Source of the DNA: Thauera sp.
GTDB taxonomy: Bacteria > Pseudomonadota > Gammaproteobacteria > Burkholderiales > Rhodocyclaceae
DNA length: 64,000 bases
Direction of reading: 5' to 3'
Assembly (NCBI GenBank): GCA_003446655.1
Contig: DMCZ01000039.1
Location: 1 to 64,000 of the forward strand
Shown: piece after piece, positions 54,714 to 63,740 of the stretch
Layout of the letters: each line of letters starts with the position of its first letter
Position numbering within the stretch: position 1 is the stretch's first letter
Program-made: the position numbers and the translations under genes
Notes under the pieces: model-generated
What the model saw: the letters and a program-made list of their open reading frames with translations, nothing else
The model's database searches: none
Told to the model about the DNA's origin: nothing

Positions 54714-54844
54714 GGTGTTTCTCCTAACAGGACCGTGTTGAAGATGTAGCCGACCAGGATGATCCCGGTGGCGACGATGGAAACAGGGTGGCCGATCCGC
54801 CTCATCCTCAACGCCCTGCGCAGGAGGATGTGCTCGGGCAGCGC
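54710..54844 (-). pseudogene. 3' remnant of an ArsP/DUF318-type permease
   Basis: The 44 C-terminal codons read ALPEHILLRRALRMRR then IVATGIILVGYIFNTVLLGETP, which fits the last loop and helix of the permease family (compare SLPNMLVIRSVL near the end of the intact gene at 42625-43974). Upstream codons do not match. The stop overlaps the thioredoxin start. Confidence 0.65.
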
Positions 54845-54890
54845 GCCGGTCACCTGCCTTTGAAGACGCGGCACCCGCCAAAAAGATGCT

Positions 54891-56291
54891 TCAGGCCTGC
54901 AGGCCATTCAGCTGCGTGCGTGGTTGCGGTGGCTGATCGTCGACAACGGGGTATGCACGAGCGTCCGCTGGAACTGCAGCGCTGGCGAGAAAGACGGGTG
55001 CAAAGCCGCCGCCGGGTGTGCGGAAATTTGTGGTCTGGCCCATGTAGAGGCGGGCCGCGACGAGCTGGATCTCGCCTGCATAAACATAGGCGCGGATGTC
55101 GAGCTTGAGGTCGTTGCCGGTGCCGTCTACGCGGACCCGGCGCTCCGAGGGCAGGGCGAGGCTCTGGGCCACATAACCGCCACCGAGGATGCTCTGCCAC
55201 ACGCGCTGGGTGAGCTTGTCTCCGCGATAGGCGGCGCGGCTGCCGAAGCCGCTGGCGGGTTTGAAGAACAGGCTGCGGCGCGCGGCCCACAAGGCGTCGG
55301 CGCGCTCGGGCGTGACCTCGACGGTGCGCGGAATGCCGGCCACGAGACGGTCGATGGTGGGCTGCGGAACACCCAGCGCCGCGAGGCAAGCCGGGTCGCT
55401 CAGCAGCGCAAGATTGCGCTTGTCCGCGTAAAGGGCGTGCGCGCGCGGGTGCGGCGTGAGCACGACCGCGCCCGCTTCGAAGGCGGTACGCAGGGCGGCC
55501 GACGACGGGCTCTCGAGGTAGAAATCGGTCAGGCGGTTGTACACGAGGTCCAGCGCCCGGCCCGCGTGCGTCAGCACGCCCTCGTCAAATGCAAGTTCGC
55601 CCGGGTCGCAGATCACGGCTTCGATCCCCGCGCTGCGGAACAGGTGCTGGAACAGCAGGAACTCCGGGTGGAGATAATGCTGTTCGGGCGCCTCGTCGAC
55701 GATCGCGATGCGTTGTGGCCGGCCGCTGCGGCCCTGCAGCGCCCATTCATTCTGGAAGCTGTCCAGCCACCGCTGGTCGAGCGCGTCGAGCTCGGCGGTG
55801 GGGCGCAGGTGCGGCACGATCTGTGCGCAGCACGCCTGCTGCGCGCGGGCGAGCGCCCGGTTGAGCATGGCGCCGCCGGCGTTGGTGTTGATCTCGATGA
55901 GCTGCGGGCCGCTGTCGCAGACATGAAAGTCGAAGCCCATGAAGACGCCTTTCGGCCCGGGGTCAAGCCTGGCGATCCTTGGCTCACGCGCGAGCACCTC
56001 GGCCTGATAGGCAGGCAGCGCGATGACGGTTTCGACCGCAGCCACGATATCGGCCATGGCTTGCAGGGTCTCGGGGGCCATGAACACCGCAGTGGCCGAG
56101 AACAGGTGCGGGCGGCTGCGTTCGATCTCCGCGGCGAGCCCGAGCAGCGCGGGTTCGGCTTCGAGCTGCTGGCGCAGGCGCTCGGGGTCGAGGCTGCGGC
56201 AGTCGCAGCCGCTGTTGAGCGCCTGCGCGATCGCGAGCGCACCGCCCTTTGCGCTGATGTCGTGCGCGCCTTCTGCTGTGGTCGCTGTCAC
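54891..56291 (-). CDS. ATP-grasp-like protein, function unknown
   Basis: This 466-residue cytoplasmic protein has two blocks suggestive of an ATP-grasp-like ligase. GFDFHVCDSGPQLIEINTNAGG (about residues 117-138) resembles a Mg-binding strand with E-I-N, and SLFFKPASGFGSRAAYRGDKLT (about 340-361) resembles a nucleotide-binding loop. The order (E-I-N before the K-P-x-x-G-x-G block) suggests a circular permutation, as in glutathionylspermidine-synthase-type enzymes. No substrate can be named. The GTG at 56291 is the likely start, 7 bp after the stop of the metallo-beta-lactamase gene, so the two are probably co-transcribed. Confidence 0.6.
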   Translation of the reverse strand: MTATTAEGAHDISAKGGALAIAQALNSGCDCRSLDPERLRQQLEAEPALLGLAAEIERSRPHLFSATAVFMAPETLQAMADIVAAVETVIALPAYQAEVLAREPRIARLDPGPKGVFMGFDFHVCDSGPQLIEINTNAGGAMLNRALARAQQACCAQIVPHLRPTAELDALDQRWLDSFQNEWALQGRSGRPQRIAIVDEAPEQHYLHPEFLLFQHLFRSAGIEAVICDPGELAFDEGVLTHAGRALDLVYNRLTDFYLESPSSAALRTAFEAGAVVLTPHPRAHALYADKRNLALLSDPACLAALGVPQPTIDRLVAGIPRTVEVTPERADALWAARRSLFFKPASGFGSRAAYRGDKLTQRVWQSILGGGYVAQSLALPSERRVRVDGTGNDLKLDIRAYVYAGEIQLVAARLYMGQTTNFRTPGGGFAPVFLASAAVPADARAYPVVDDQPPQPRTQLNGLQA

Positions 56292-56298
56292 GACGGGC

Positions 56299-57243
56299 TC
56301 ATTGTGCGGATTCGAACCGCAGGTAGGCACGGCTGACATTGCCGCGGTGGAGTTCGTCGTAGTTGGCCAGGCGGGCGAACTGCGGCGCGTCGCCGAGTTG
56401 TGCGACCGCTTCATCCACCCCGGCCATGTCCTCGGCCAGCGCCTTGACGCCACTGACGATGAAGGCGAGGTAGTCGCCGGTGTCGGCCTGGGCCTTGGCG
56501 AGGTCCGTGACCGCGCCATGGCCGGGCACGATGACTGCGGGCTGCAGCGCCTTCAGGCCCTCGAAGGCCTGCAGCCAGGTCTCGGCATTGCTCTGCGGCA
56601 GGATGCCCAGCAGCCGATCAACATAGACATGGTCGCCCGAGAAGGCGACACGCTCCTGTGGTAGCCAAACGACCGCATCGCCCGGAAAGTGCGCGTCGGC
56701 GAAGTAATGGATCTCGATGCGTCGGCCGCCCAGGTCCAGCGTTTCGTGGGTGCCCTCGAGGCGGCGGTTGGCGGTGACCGGCTCGGTGCCGTCCAGGCGT
56801 TCCTTGAGCACGGGGCGCAGGCTGTCGAGCTGGGCGAGGGCGTTCTTCTGCTGGGTGTCGGCGGTGCGCGCGAGCGCAATCACATCGGTGCCCTTGCTGC
56901 GGAAGTAGCTGTTCCCTAGCCAGCGGTGATCCTGGGCGCCCGTGTTGATGACCCAGCGCACAGGCTTGCCGGTGAGCCGGGTGGCTTCGGCTTCGAGTAA
57001 CTGCGCGCCCTGCTGCGAGGCGCCGCTGTCGATCAGGACTGCGCCTTCTGTGGTGTCGATGACGCCGAAATTGGCGTTGAGGGCGTGATTCTCGTAGGTG
57101 CGCGCGCCGATGGGGCCGATCAGGGCATGGACGCCGTCGGCAAGCTCCCGGTGATCGAGGCGGAAGCTGTCACTTGCCAGGGCCGGTGCAATGAGTGCGG
57201 CGCTGAGCGCGACGCTGGAAACAATTCGGGCGAGTGTCGTCAT
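56299..57243 (-). CDS. Periplasmic metallo-beta-lactamase-fold protein (quinoprotein relay-like)
   Basis: This 314-residue exported protein has a signal peptide (VALSAALIAPALAS). The fold is that of SoxH/quinoprotein-relay metallo-beta-lactamases: GVIDTTEGAVLIDSGAS, then VINTGAQDHRWLGNSYF where THxHxDH is expected, then FSGDHVYVDR and VIVPGHGAV. The first metal-site histidines are replaced (G-A-Q-D-H), so it may bind one metal or none at that site. Members of this group are found with PQQ/c-type cytochrome pathways and sulfur metabolism. It is followed by the ATP-grasp-like gene. Confidence 0.75.
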   Translation of the reverse strand: MTTLARIVSSVALSAALIAPALASDSFRLDHRELADGVHALIGPIGARTYENHALNANFGVIDTTEGAVLIDSGASQQGAQLLEAEATRLTGKPVRWVINTGAQDHRWLGNSYFRSKGTDVIALARTADTQQKNALAQLDSLRPVLKERLDGTEPVTANRRLEGTHETLDLGGRRIEIHYFADAHFPGDAVVWLPQERVAFSGDHVYVDRLLGILPQSNAETWLQAFEGLKALQPAVIVPGHGAVTDLAKAQADTGDYLAFIVSGVKALAEDMAGVDEAVAQLGDAPQFARLANYDELHRGNVSRAYLRFESAQ

Positions 57244-57280
57244 GAGTGCGGAAGCAAGTGCGGATATGCTGATGAATACG

Positions 57281-57317
57281 ATAAAAAAGAAGCACGAGCG
57301 TGAGTCCCGTGCTTCTT
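57281..57317 (-). terminator. Intrinsic terminator after the duplicated 130-aa gene
   Basis: A 10-bp stem (57287-57296 with 57308-57317) with an 11-base loop is followed, on the minus strand, by CTTTTTTAT. This is a classical Rho-independent terminator 16 bp past the stop codon. Confidence 0.85.
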
Positions 57318-57333
57318 GATTGTGGGCAGCACT

Positions 57334-57726
57334 TCAGTCGCGCGCCTGTTCCTGCTCGGCTTCCATCAGCATGGCTGCAAGCGAGGTGAGCCCCTCGGCC
57401 TGCGCCGCCTCCGAGATTTCCTCGAGTCGGGCGCCGCGGTCGATGGCGCGGGCGGTCTGGCTGTCGCTCGGAAGCTGACTGCGGAACTCCTGCAGCCGTG
57501 AAGCCAGCGCGCCGAGGACGCTGTTGTCCGATTCGCCGGGCGAGCCCGTGGCGTTCTGCTCCTCGAGTGCTTCGAAAAGGGCCCCTGCGAGCGCATGAAG
57601 CCCTTCGGCGTTCGCGCTCGCGGCGATCTCTTCGGCGGTAGCGCCACGCGCGATCGCCACCGCAGTCTTGCTGTCCGTCGGCAGGGTTTCGCTGTAGTTG
57701 CTCAGAATCTGCTTGATGATGTCCAT
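57334..57726 (-). CDS. Internally duplicated helical protein (130 aa), unknown
   Basis: This 130-residue acidic, Ala/Glu-rich protein is built of two copies of one unit: residues 11-57 and 81-127, exactly 70 residues apart, with 26 of 47 positions identical by eye. Each unit has L-P-T/S-D-S-x-T-A-x-A-I, then R-G-A and E-E-I, and A-E-G-L-x-x-L-A, which suggests paired helices. There is no signal peptide or membrane helix. The start at 57726 is preferred over upstream Met codons because a GAGGAGAC ribosome binding site precedes it. The family is unknown to me. A strong terminator follows. Confidence 0.65.
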   Translation of the reverse strand: MDIIKQILSNYSETLPTDSKTAVAIARGATAEEIAASANAEGLHALAGALFEALEEQNATGSPGESDNSVLGALASRLQEFRSQLPSDSQTARAIDRGARLEEISEAAQAEGLTSLAAMLMEAEQEQARD

Positions 57727-57886
57727 CTGTGTCTCCTCGGTGAAGTGCGACGGGTCGAGCCAGGGATCTGCGCGAACGGCGTAGTTGTTTTTCTGCCGGT
57801 TTAGCCGATCCAGACGCGGGTGGCGCAAGGGCATGTTGACCGGGGTGTCCGGTGAGGGCGCGGGGCCCGGGTAGGCAGGCGCTCTA

Positions 57887-57917
57887 GCTTGCCCGGCGCA
57901 AGCAGTTTGATTATGCT
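57887..57917 (+). promoter_or_regulatory. ars operon promoter with overlapping inverted repeat
   Basis: TTGCCC (57889-57894) and TATGCT (57912-57917) are 17 bp apart, a good sigma-70 promoter. GCTTGC (57887-57892) and GCAAGC (57898-57903) form an inverted repeat over the -35, a plausible ArsR operator. It lies about 50 bp upstream of the first arsenic gene. Confidence 0.6.
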
Positions 57918-57965
57918 CTGCGACGTTTCAAGTCTGCTAAAAATATTGCGTTATTGGAGGTCGAC

Positions 57966-59009
57966 ATGAAGGTTGGCATCAACGGTATGGGCCGCATCGG
58001 ACGGCTGGCGCTGCGTGCGGCGATGGGCGCTGCGGAGCGGCAGGCGGACGATCCGCGCGCGGGCAATCGCCTGGAGGTGGTGCACCTCAACGAACTGAAG
58101 GGCGGTGCCGCTGCCACCGCGCATCTGCTCGCCTTCGACAGCGTGCAGGGCAAGTGGCGCGCGGACATCTGCGCCGAGGGCGAGAACACCATCCGCATCG
58201 ACGAGCGCACGCTGTCCTTCTCCTCGCACGCCACCGCCGCCGAAATCCCCTGGGGCGAGCTGGGCGTGGACGTGGTGCTGGAATGCACCGGCAAGTTCCT
58301 GACCCCCGAGACCCTGCAGGGCCACCTCGACCGCGGCGCCAAGCGGGTGATCGTCGCGGCCCCGGTCAAGACCGGCGGCGTGCTCAACATCGTGGTCGGC
58401 ATCAACCACGAGCTCTACGACCCGGCGCGCGACCGCATCGTCACCGCCGCGTCGTGCACCACCAACTGCCTGGCGCCGGTGGTCAAGGTGGTGCACGAGA
58501 ACCTGGGCATCCGCCATGGCCAGATCACCACCATCCACGACCCCACCAACACCAACCTGGTGGTCGACGCCCCGCACAAGGATCTGCGCCGCGCGCGCAG
58601 CTCGCTGCTGAGCCTGGCGCCCACCACCACCGGCAGCGCCACCGCGATCGCGCTGATCTACCCCGAACTCAAGGGCAAGCTCAACGGCCACGCCGTGCGC
58701 GCGCCGGTGCTCAACGCTTCGCTCACCGACTGCGTGTTCGAGCTGCAGCGCGCGACCACGGTGGAGGAGGTCAACGCGCTGTTCAAGGCCGCGGCTGAAG
58801 GCGAGCTCGCCGGCATCCTCGGCTACGAGGAGCGCCCGCTGGTGAGCGTCGATTACGCCCGCGACACGCGCAGTTCGATCGTCGATGCGCTCTCGACCAT
58901 GGTCACCGACGGCACGCTGCTCAAGGTGTACGCCTGGTACGACAACGAGATGGGCTACGCCTGCCGCATGGTCGACCTCGCCTGCCACATGGAAGCCGTG
59001 GGCATCTAA
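57966..59009 (+). CDS. ArsJ-associated glyceraldehyde-3-phosphate dehydrogenase
   Basis: This 347-residue GAPDH has an N-terminal NAD fold ([18 protein letters not shown]) and the catalytic [10 protein letters not shown] motif (Cys164), with later [22 protein letters not shown]. Co-location with arsJ identifies it as the arsenate-detoxifying form, which makes 1-arseno-3-phosphoglycerate from glyceraldehyde 3-phosphate and arsenate for export by ArsJ. The start at 57966 follows GGAGG, so the upstream in-frame ATG (57954) is not used. First gene of the operon; arsJ begins 3 bp after its stop. Confidence 0.92.
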   Translation: MKVGINGMGRIGRLALRAAMGAAERQADDPRAGNRLEVVHLNELKGGAAATAHLLAFDSVQGKWRADICAEGENTIRIDERTLSFSSHATAAEIPWGELGVDVVLECTGKFLTPETLQGHLDRGAKRVIVAAPVKTGGVLNIVVGINHELYDPARDRIVTAASCTTNCLAPVVKVVHENLGIRHGQITTIHDPTNTNLVVDAPHKDLRRARSSLLSLAPTTTGSATAIALIYPELKGKLNGHAVRAPVLNASLTDCVFELQRATTVEEVNALFKAAAEGELAGILGYEERPLVSVDYARDTRSSIVDALSTMVTDGTLLKVYAWYDNEMGYACRMVDLACHMEAVGI

Positions 59010-59012
59010 AAA

Positions 59013-60242
59013 ATGCAACACGTCGCGCGCAACTACGCCATCGTCACCGCCGCCTACTGGGGCTTCACGCTCACCGACGGCGCGCTGCGCATGCTGGTGC
59101 TGCTGCACTTCTACCGCCTGGGCTACTCGCCGTTCACGCTCGCCTTCCTGTTCCTGCTGTACGAGGCGGCGGGCGTGCTGGCGAACCTGGTCGGGGGCTG
59201 GCTGGCGACGCATTACGGCATCGCGCGCATGCTCAGCGTGGGCCTGGTGACGCAGATCATGGGCTTCGTGCTGCTGTCGCTGCTCGACCCGGGGTGGACG
59301 GCGGCGATGGCTGTGGCCTGGGTAGTGCTGGCCCAGGGCATCTGCGGCGTGGCCAAGGACCTGACCAAGACCGCGAGCAAGTCGGCGATCAAGATCACGC
59401 AAGCCGAGGCGAAGGAACAGGCCCGGGGCGGGGATCAGGGCCAGCTCTTCAAATGGGTGGCGTGGTTCACCGGCAGCAAGAACGCGATGAAGGGCATCGG
59501 CTTCTTCCTCGGCGGCGCGCTGCTGGAGACGCTCGGCTTTCGTGGCGCGCTGAGGACGATGGCGGGGTTGCTGGCGCTGGTGCTGATCGGCGTTGTCACT
59601 TCGCTGCCACCGATGATGGGGAAGAAGAAGGCGTCGAAGTCGGTGCGCGAGCTGTTTGCCAAGAACCCCGGCATCAACACCCTGGCTGCGGCGCGCGTGG
59701 TGCTGTTCGGCGCGCGCGACGTGTGGTTTGTGGTCGGCGTGCCGGTTTTCCTGTATTCGGCGGGGTGGACCTTCACCATGGTCGGTACCTTCCTCGCCGC
59801 ATGGACTATCGGCTATGGTCTGGTGCAGGCGCTGGCGCCGCAGATCGTGCGCCGCAGCGCCGACGGCCTCAGCAGCGAGGTACCGGCGGCGCGCCTGTGG
59901 TCGGCGCTGCTTGCGGCGGTGCCGTTGCTGCTGGCGGTCGCGGTGGTGCTGGAGGCGCCGCAGCTCGAATGGGTGGTGGTGACCGGACTGGGGGTGTTCG
60001 GCTTCGCCTTTGCGGTCAATTCCTCGGTGCACTCCTACCTGGTGCTGGCCTACGCGGGCTCCGAGAAGGCAGCCGAGGACGTCGGCTTCTACTACGCCGC
60101 CAACGCGCTCGGGCGCTTCATCGGCACGCTGCTGTCGGGCGTGCTGTACCAGTGGGGCGGGCTGCTGTACGCGCTGATCGGTTCGGCTGTGATGCTGGCG
60201 CTGTGCTGGGCGGCCACGCTCGCGCTGCCAAGTAAATCGTGA
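59013..60242 (+). CDS. arsJ: Organoarsenical efflux MFS transporter ArsJ
   Basis: This 409-residue major facilitator superfamily exporter has about 12 helices. ArsJ expels 1-arseno-3-phosphoglycerate, which then breaks down to arsenate outside the cell. Family features include the N-terminal RNYAIVTAAYWGFTLTDGALRMLVLLHFY, KDLTKTASKSAIK after helix 4, and NPGINTLAAARVVLFGARDVWFVVG after the central loop. It is tightly spaced after the GAPDH gene, and its stop overlaps the GTG that could start arsR. Confidence 0.93.
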   Translation: MQHVARNYAIVTAAYWGFTLTDGALRMLVLLHFYRLGYSPFTLAFLFLLYEAAGVLANLVGGWLATHYGIARMLSVGLVTQIMGFVLLSLLDPGWTAAMAVAWVVLAQGICGVAKDLTKTASKSAIKITQAEAKEQARGGDQGQLFKWVAWFTGSKNAMKGIGFFLGGALLETLGFRGALRTMAGLLALVLIGVVTSLPPMMGKKKASKSVRELFAKNPGINTLAAARVVLFGARDVWFVVGVPVFLYSAGWTFTMVGTFLAAWTIGYGLVQALAPQIVRRSADGLSSEVPAARLWSALLAAVPLLLAVAVVLEAPQLEWVVVTGLGVFGFAFAVNSSVHSYLVLAYAGSEKAAEDVGFYYAANALGRFIGTLLSGVLYQWGGLLYALIGSAVMLALCWAATLALPSKS

Positions 60243-60250
60243 GAACTACC

Positions 60251-60592
60251 ATGGAAAAAGCCGCTGCACTCGCGGTCTTCGAGTCCTTGTCCTCAGGCAT
60301 CCGGCTGGACGTCTATCGGCTGCTCGTGCGCAAGGGGCCGCAAGGCCTGGTGGCGGGCGAGATTTCTGCCGCGCTCGAGTTACCGCCAACCAATACCTCC
60401 TTCCACCTGAAGACGCTGACCCACGCCGGGCTGGTGTCGGTGGAGCAGGAAGGGCGCTTCCAGCGCTACCGCGCCAACCTGGTGCTGATGCGCGAGCTGA
60501 TCGACTACCTGAGTGCCGAATGCTGTGAGGGCATGCCGGACTTGTGTGAAGAGACGCGTGGCGCGGCGTGCGGCGAGCGCCTCAAGTGCTGA
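60251..60592 (+). CDS. arsR: ArsR family arsenic-responsive repressor
   Basis: This 113-residue winged-helix repressor has the DNA-binding helix region LVAGEISAALELPPTNTSFHLKTLTHAGLVSVEQEGR. The C-terminus carries a Cys cluster (ECCEGMPDLC, then AACGERLKC), typical of ArsR proteins that sense As(III) through C-terminal cysteines rather than the ELCVC site on helix 3. ATG 60251 is taken as the start; a GTG at 60239 overlapping arsJ is possible. It lies in the middle of the operon it should repress, probably acting at the promoter near 57887. Confidence 0.9.
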   Translation: MEKAAALAVFESLSSGIRLDVYRLLVRKGPQGLVAGEISAALELPPTNTSFHLKTLTHAGLVSVEQEGRFQRYRANLVLMRELIDYLSAECCEGMPDLCEETRGAACGERLKC

Positions 60593-60686
60593 GCTCGCAG
60601 GCTTGCGCTCGAATGGGGCGGTCACCGGGTACCTGGCCTGAATTTTCTGCAACCAACCTGCGCCTCACGGCGCAACGAGAACTGAC

Positions 60687-61751
60687 ATGGGTTTATTCGA
60701 ACGCTTTCTGACCGTCTGGGTGGGCCTGGGCATTCTTGCCGGGGTCGGTCTCGGGCTGATCATGCCGGGTGTGTTCCAGGGCATCGCCGCGATCGAGGTC
60801 GCGCATGTGAACCTGGTAGTGGCCGTTTTCATCTGGGTGATGATCTACCCGATGATGATCCAGATCGACTGGCACGCGGTGAAGGACGTCGGCCGCAAGC
60901 CGCGCGGCCTGATCCTGACCCTGGTGGTCAATTGGCTGATCAAGCCGTTCACGATGGCTGCGCTGGGCGTCCTGTTCTTCCACTACCTCTTTGCGCCCTG
61001 GGTCGATCCGCAGTCGGCCAGCGAATACATTGCCGGCATGATCCTGCTCGGCGTGGCGCCGTGCACCGCGATGGTCTTCGTATGGAGCCAGCTGGTGAAA
61101 GGCGACGCCAACTACACCCTGGTGCAGGTATCGGTGAACGACATCATCATGATCTTCGCCTTCGCGCCGATCGCCGCCTTCCTGCTCGGCGTCACGAACG
61201 TCACCGTGCCGTGGGAAACCCTGGTGTTGTCCACAGTGCTCTACGTGGTGCTGCCGCTGCTGGCCGGCATGGCGACACGGCACACGCTGGAGCGGCGCTC
61301 GCCCACCGCGGTGGTGGAATTCGTCGCGCGGCTCAAGCCCTGGTCCATCCTCGGCCTGATCGCCACCGTGGTGCTGCTGTTCGGCTTCCAGGCCAACACC
61401 ATCGTCGACAAGCCGCTGGTGATCGCGATGATCGCGGTGCCGCTGATCGTGCAGAGCTATGGCATCTTCGTCATCGCCTACGTGGCCGCCAAGGCGCTGA
61501 AGCTGCCGCACAACGTGGCCGGCCCGGCCTGCCTGATCGGCACGTCCAACTTCTTCGAGCTGGCGGTGGCGGTGGCGATCTCGCTGTTCGGGCTGAACTC
61601 GGGCGCAGCGCTGGCGACCGTGGTCGGCGTGCTGGTCGAGGTGCCGGTGATGCTGTCCCTGGTGGCTATCGTCAACCGCACGCAACACTGGTTCGCCGGT
61701 TCGACCCAATCCACGGCGGCGCAGGGCACATTGAAGAAGGAAGCACGCTGA
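60687..61751 (+). CDS. acr3: Arsenite efflux permease ACR3
   Basis: This 354-residue inner-membrane As(III) exporter of the ACR3 (BART) family has ten predicted helices. The signature [24 protein letters not shown] includes the essential Cys of helix 4, and [13 protein letters not shown] and [20 protein letters not shown] are family blocks. A purine-rich GAGAACTGAC precedes the ATG. The stop overlaps the arsC start by one base (TGATG), so export and arsenate reduction are translationally coupled. Confidence 0.94.
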   Translation: MGLFERFLTVWVGLGILAGVGLGLIMPGVFQGIAAIEVAHVNLVVAVFIWVMIYPMMIQIDWHAVKDVGRKPRGLILTLVVNWLIKPFTMAALGVLFFHYLFAPWVDPQSASEYIAGMILLGVAPCTAMVFVWSQLVKGDANYTLVQVSVNDIIMIFAFAPIAAFLLGVTNVTVPWETLVLSTVLYVVLPLLAGMATRHTLERRSPTAVVEFVARLKPWSILGLIATVVLLFGFQANTIVDKPLVIAMIAVPLIVQSYGIFVIAYVAAKALKLPHNVAGPACLIGTSNFFELAVAVAISLFGLNSGAALATVVGVLVEVPVMLSLVAIVNRTQHWFAGSTQSTAAQGTLKKEAR

Positions 61752-62173
61752 TGAGCGACATCACGATCTACCACAACCCCCGTTGCGGCACTTCGCGCAA
61801 CACGCTGGCGATGATCCGCAACAGCGGCGAGGAGCCGACCGTCATCGAATACCTGAAGATCCCGCCCAGCCGCGAGAAGCTGGTCGAGCTGATCGGCGCC
61901 GCCGGGCTCGGCGTCCGAGACATCATGCGCGCCAAGGAGGCGCTCTTTGCCGAGCTCGGTCTCGCCGACCCGAAGAAGACCGATGAGGAACTGATCGACG
62001 CGATGATGGCCCACCCCATCCTCATCAACCGCCCCATCGTCGTCACGCCGCTTGGTACGCGTCTTTGCCGGCCATCCGAGGTGGTGCTCGACATCCTGCC
62101 GCAGCCCCAGCGGGGCGCCTTCACCAAGGAGGATGGCGAGCGGGTGGTGGACGAGGAGGGGCGTCGTGTCTGA
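61751..62173 (+). CDS. arsC: Arsenate reductase ArsC (glutaredoxin-dependent)
   Basis: This 140-residue arsenate reductase has the catalytic Cys12 in [13 protein letters not shown] and the arsenate-binding Arg residues later ([16 protein letters not shown]). It is of the glutathione/glutaredoxin-coupled class as in E. coli R773, reducing As(V) to As(III) for export by ACR3. The ORF overlaps acr3 by one base and arsH by eight. Confidence 0.95.
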   Translation: MSDITIYHNPRCGTSRNTLAMIRNSGEEPTVIEYLKIPPSREKLVELIGAAGLGVRDIMRAKEALFAELGLADPKKTDEELIDAMMAHPILINRPIVVTPLGTRLCRPSEVVLDILPQPQRGAFTKEDGERVVDEEGRRV

Positions 62174-62888
62174 GCCGCTGACTGATCTGCCCAACATCGA
62201 CCCCGCGCTGTTCCGCGTCCCCGACCCGGCGCAGTTGCGCGCGGCTCAACCGTCCGTGCACCCGCCCCGCATCCTGCTGCTGTACGGCTCGCTGCGCGCA
62301 CGGTCGTTCAGCCGTCTGGTGACCGAAGAGGCCGCGCGCCTGCTGCAGGCCATGGGCGCCGAGACCCGTATCTTCAACCCCAGCGGCCTGCCGCTGCCCG
62401 ACGACGCGCCCGATACTCATCCCAAGGTGGTCGAGCTGCGCGAGCTCACGCAGTGGTCCGAAGGCATGGTGTGGTGCTCGCCCGAGCGTCATGGCGCGAT
62501 GACCGGGATCATGAAGACGCAGATCGACTGGATTCCGCTGTCGGTTGGCGCGGTGCGCCCAACGCAGGGTAAGACCCTGGCGGTGATGCAGGTGTGCGGC
62601 GGCTCGCAGTCCTTCAACGCGGTCAACCAGATGCGCGTGCTCGGGCGCTGGATGCGCATGCTGACCATCCCGAACCAGTCCTCGGTCGCGAAGGCCTTTC
62701 TCGAATTCGACGAGCACGACCGGATGAAGCCCTCGTCCTACTACGACCGTGTGGTCGATGTGATGGAAGAACTGGTCAAGTTCACACTGCTCACGCGCGA
62801 CATCGCGCCGTACCTGGTCGATCGTTACAGCGAGCGCAAGGAAACGGCGGCCGAGCTGTCGGCGCGCGTGAATCAGGCGTCAATTTGA
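62166..62888 (+). CDS. arsH: ArsH, NADPH-dependent FMN reductase
   Basis: This 240-residue flavodoxin-like protein oxidises trivalent organoarsenicals using FMN and NADPH. The FMN phosphate loop is [15 protein letters not shown], and later blocks [22 protein letters not shown] and [26 protein letters not shown] are typical of ArsH. The GTG start at 62166 overlaps the end of arsC by 8 bases and matches the family N-terminus (LPNIDPALF). It is the last gene of the arsenic operon. Confidence 0.95.
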   Translation: MSEPLTDLPNIDPALFRVPDPAQLRAAQPSVHPPRILLLYGSLRARSFSRLVTEEAARLLQAMGAETRIFNPSGLPLPDDAPDTHPKVVELRELTQWSEGMVWCSPERHGAMTGIMKTQIDWIPLSVGAVRPTQGKTLAVMQVCGGSQSFNAVNQMRVLGRWMRMLTIPNQSSVAKAFLEFDEHDRMKPSSYYDRVVDVMEELVKFTLLTRDIAPYLVDRYSERKETAAELSARVNQASI

Positions 62889-62951
62889 AGGGGGCCCCAT
62901 GTTGAATCCGATCTGTCCAACGCACGGGATTGCCCGGGCCGCCAGTCACCA

Positions 62952-63497
62952 ATGAGCCGCCCCTGCCTGCTCGAAGCCTGGGCTGCCTGCGAGCGCGAGC
63001 TGCTTGGCTTCCTGCGCCATCACGCGCCGGTCGACGTTGGCGCGGAGGATCTGCTGCACGACGTTTTTTTGCGCGCACTGCGACAGGACCGGGGTTTTTG
63101 CGAGCTGCACAACCCGCGTGCCTGGCTGTTCGAGGTCGCCCGCAACCTGGTTACCGATCAGCTCCGCCGCAAGCGCGAGACGGTGGCGCTGCCCGAGGAC
63201 CTGGTCGCGGTCAGCGACGCGGAAGAGATCGACGAAGTCGATCGCTTGTCCGGGTGCCTGCCGCGCGTGCTGTCCGAACTTTCGGCCGAGGATCGCGAGG
63301 CGATCGAGCTGTGTGATCTTGGCGGTGTGACCCAGGCCCGCTTCGCCGAGATGAAGGCCCTGTCGCTGGCGGGTGCAAAATCTCGTGTGCAGCGTGCCCG
63401 TCGGCGCCTTCGGGCGCGCTTGCTCGAGTGCTGTCAGGTGACGCTCGACCCCACGGGGAAGGTGTGCTGCTTCGTGCCGCGCATGCCTGCCGGATAG
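62952..63497 (+). CDS. ECF RNA polymerase sigma factor, SigZ-like
   Basis: This 181-residue extracytoplasmic-function sigma factor has region 2 (residues about 10-80: LLHDVFLRALRQ, NPRAWLFEVARNLVTDQLRRKRE) and region 4 (about 105-160: LPRVLSELSAEDREAIELCDLGGVTQARFAEMKALSLAGAKSRVQRARRRL). The C-terminal ECCQVTLDPTGKVCCF cysteine-rich tail resembles SigZ-type sigma factors and could be a redox or metal sensor. It lies 63 bp after arsH in the same direction; a link to arsenic or thiol stress is possible. No anti-sigma gene follows. Confidence 0.88.
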   Translation: MSRPCLLEAWAACERELLGFLRHHAPVDVGAEDLLHDVFLRALRQDRGFCELHNPRAWLFEVARNLVTDQLRRKRETVALPEDLVAVSDAEEIDEVDRLSGCLPRVLSELSAEDREAIELCDLGGVTQARFAEMKALSLAGAKSRVQRARRRLRARLLECCQVTLDPTGKVCCFVPRMPAG

Positions 63498-63740
63498 GCG
63501 GCATTACGCATTTCAGGCGTCTTCTGAAGTCGTGGTGGGGCGTTACATACCTTGCCGACTCGCTCGCTGGCTTTTGGGGGTACAAGCGGCCTGGGGCATG
63601 CTCGGTGATGGATAGGTCAGCAACGCCTCCAGTGTGATCAGTGGCTGTTTCACAAGCTCAGGGACCTCCGTCCTGAGCGCCGTCACAAAGTACTCCTTTG
63701 GAATAATCCATGCCGTCATCCTCAACAACAACAAACACCG
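63498..63740. other. Lower-GC intergenic stretch, no supported gene
   Basis: About 240 bp of visibly lower GC than the rest. It contains an inverted repeat GCTCAGG/CCTGAGC (63656-63662 with 63672-63678). A minus-strand ORF crosses it (stop near 63543) with a segment WIIPKEYFVTALRTEVPELV that reads protein-like, but its upstream part is antisense to the NERD gene, so at most it is a gene fragment. Confidence 0.4.
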
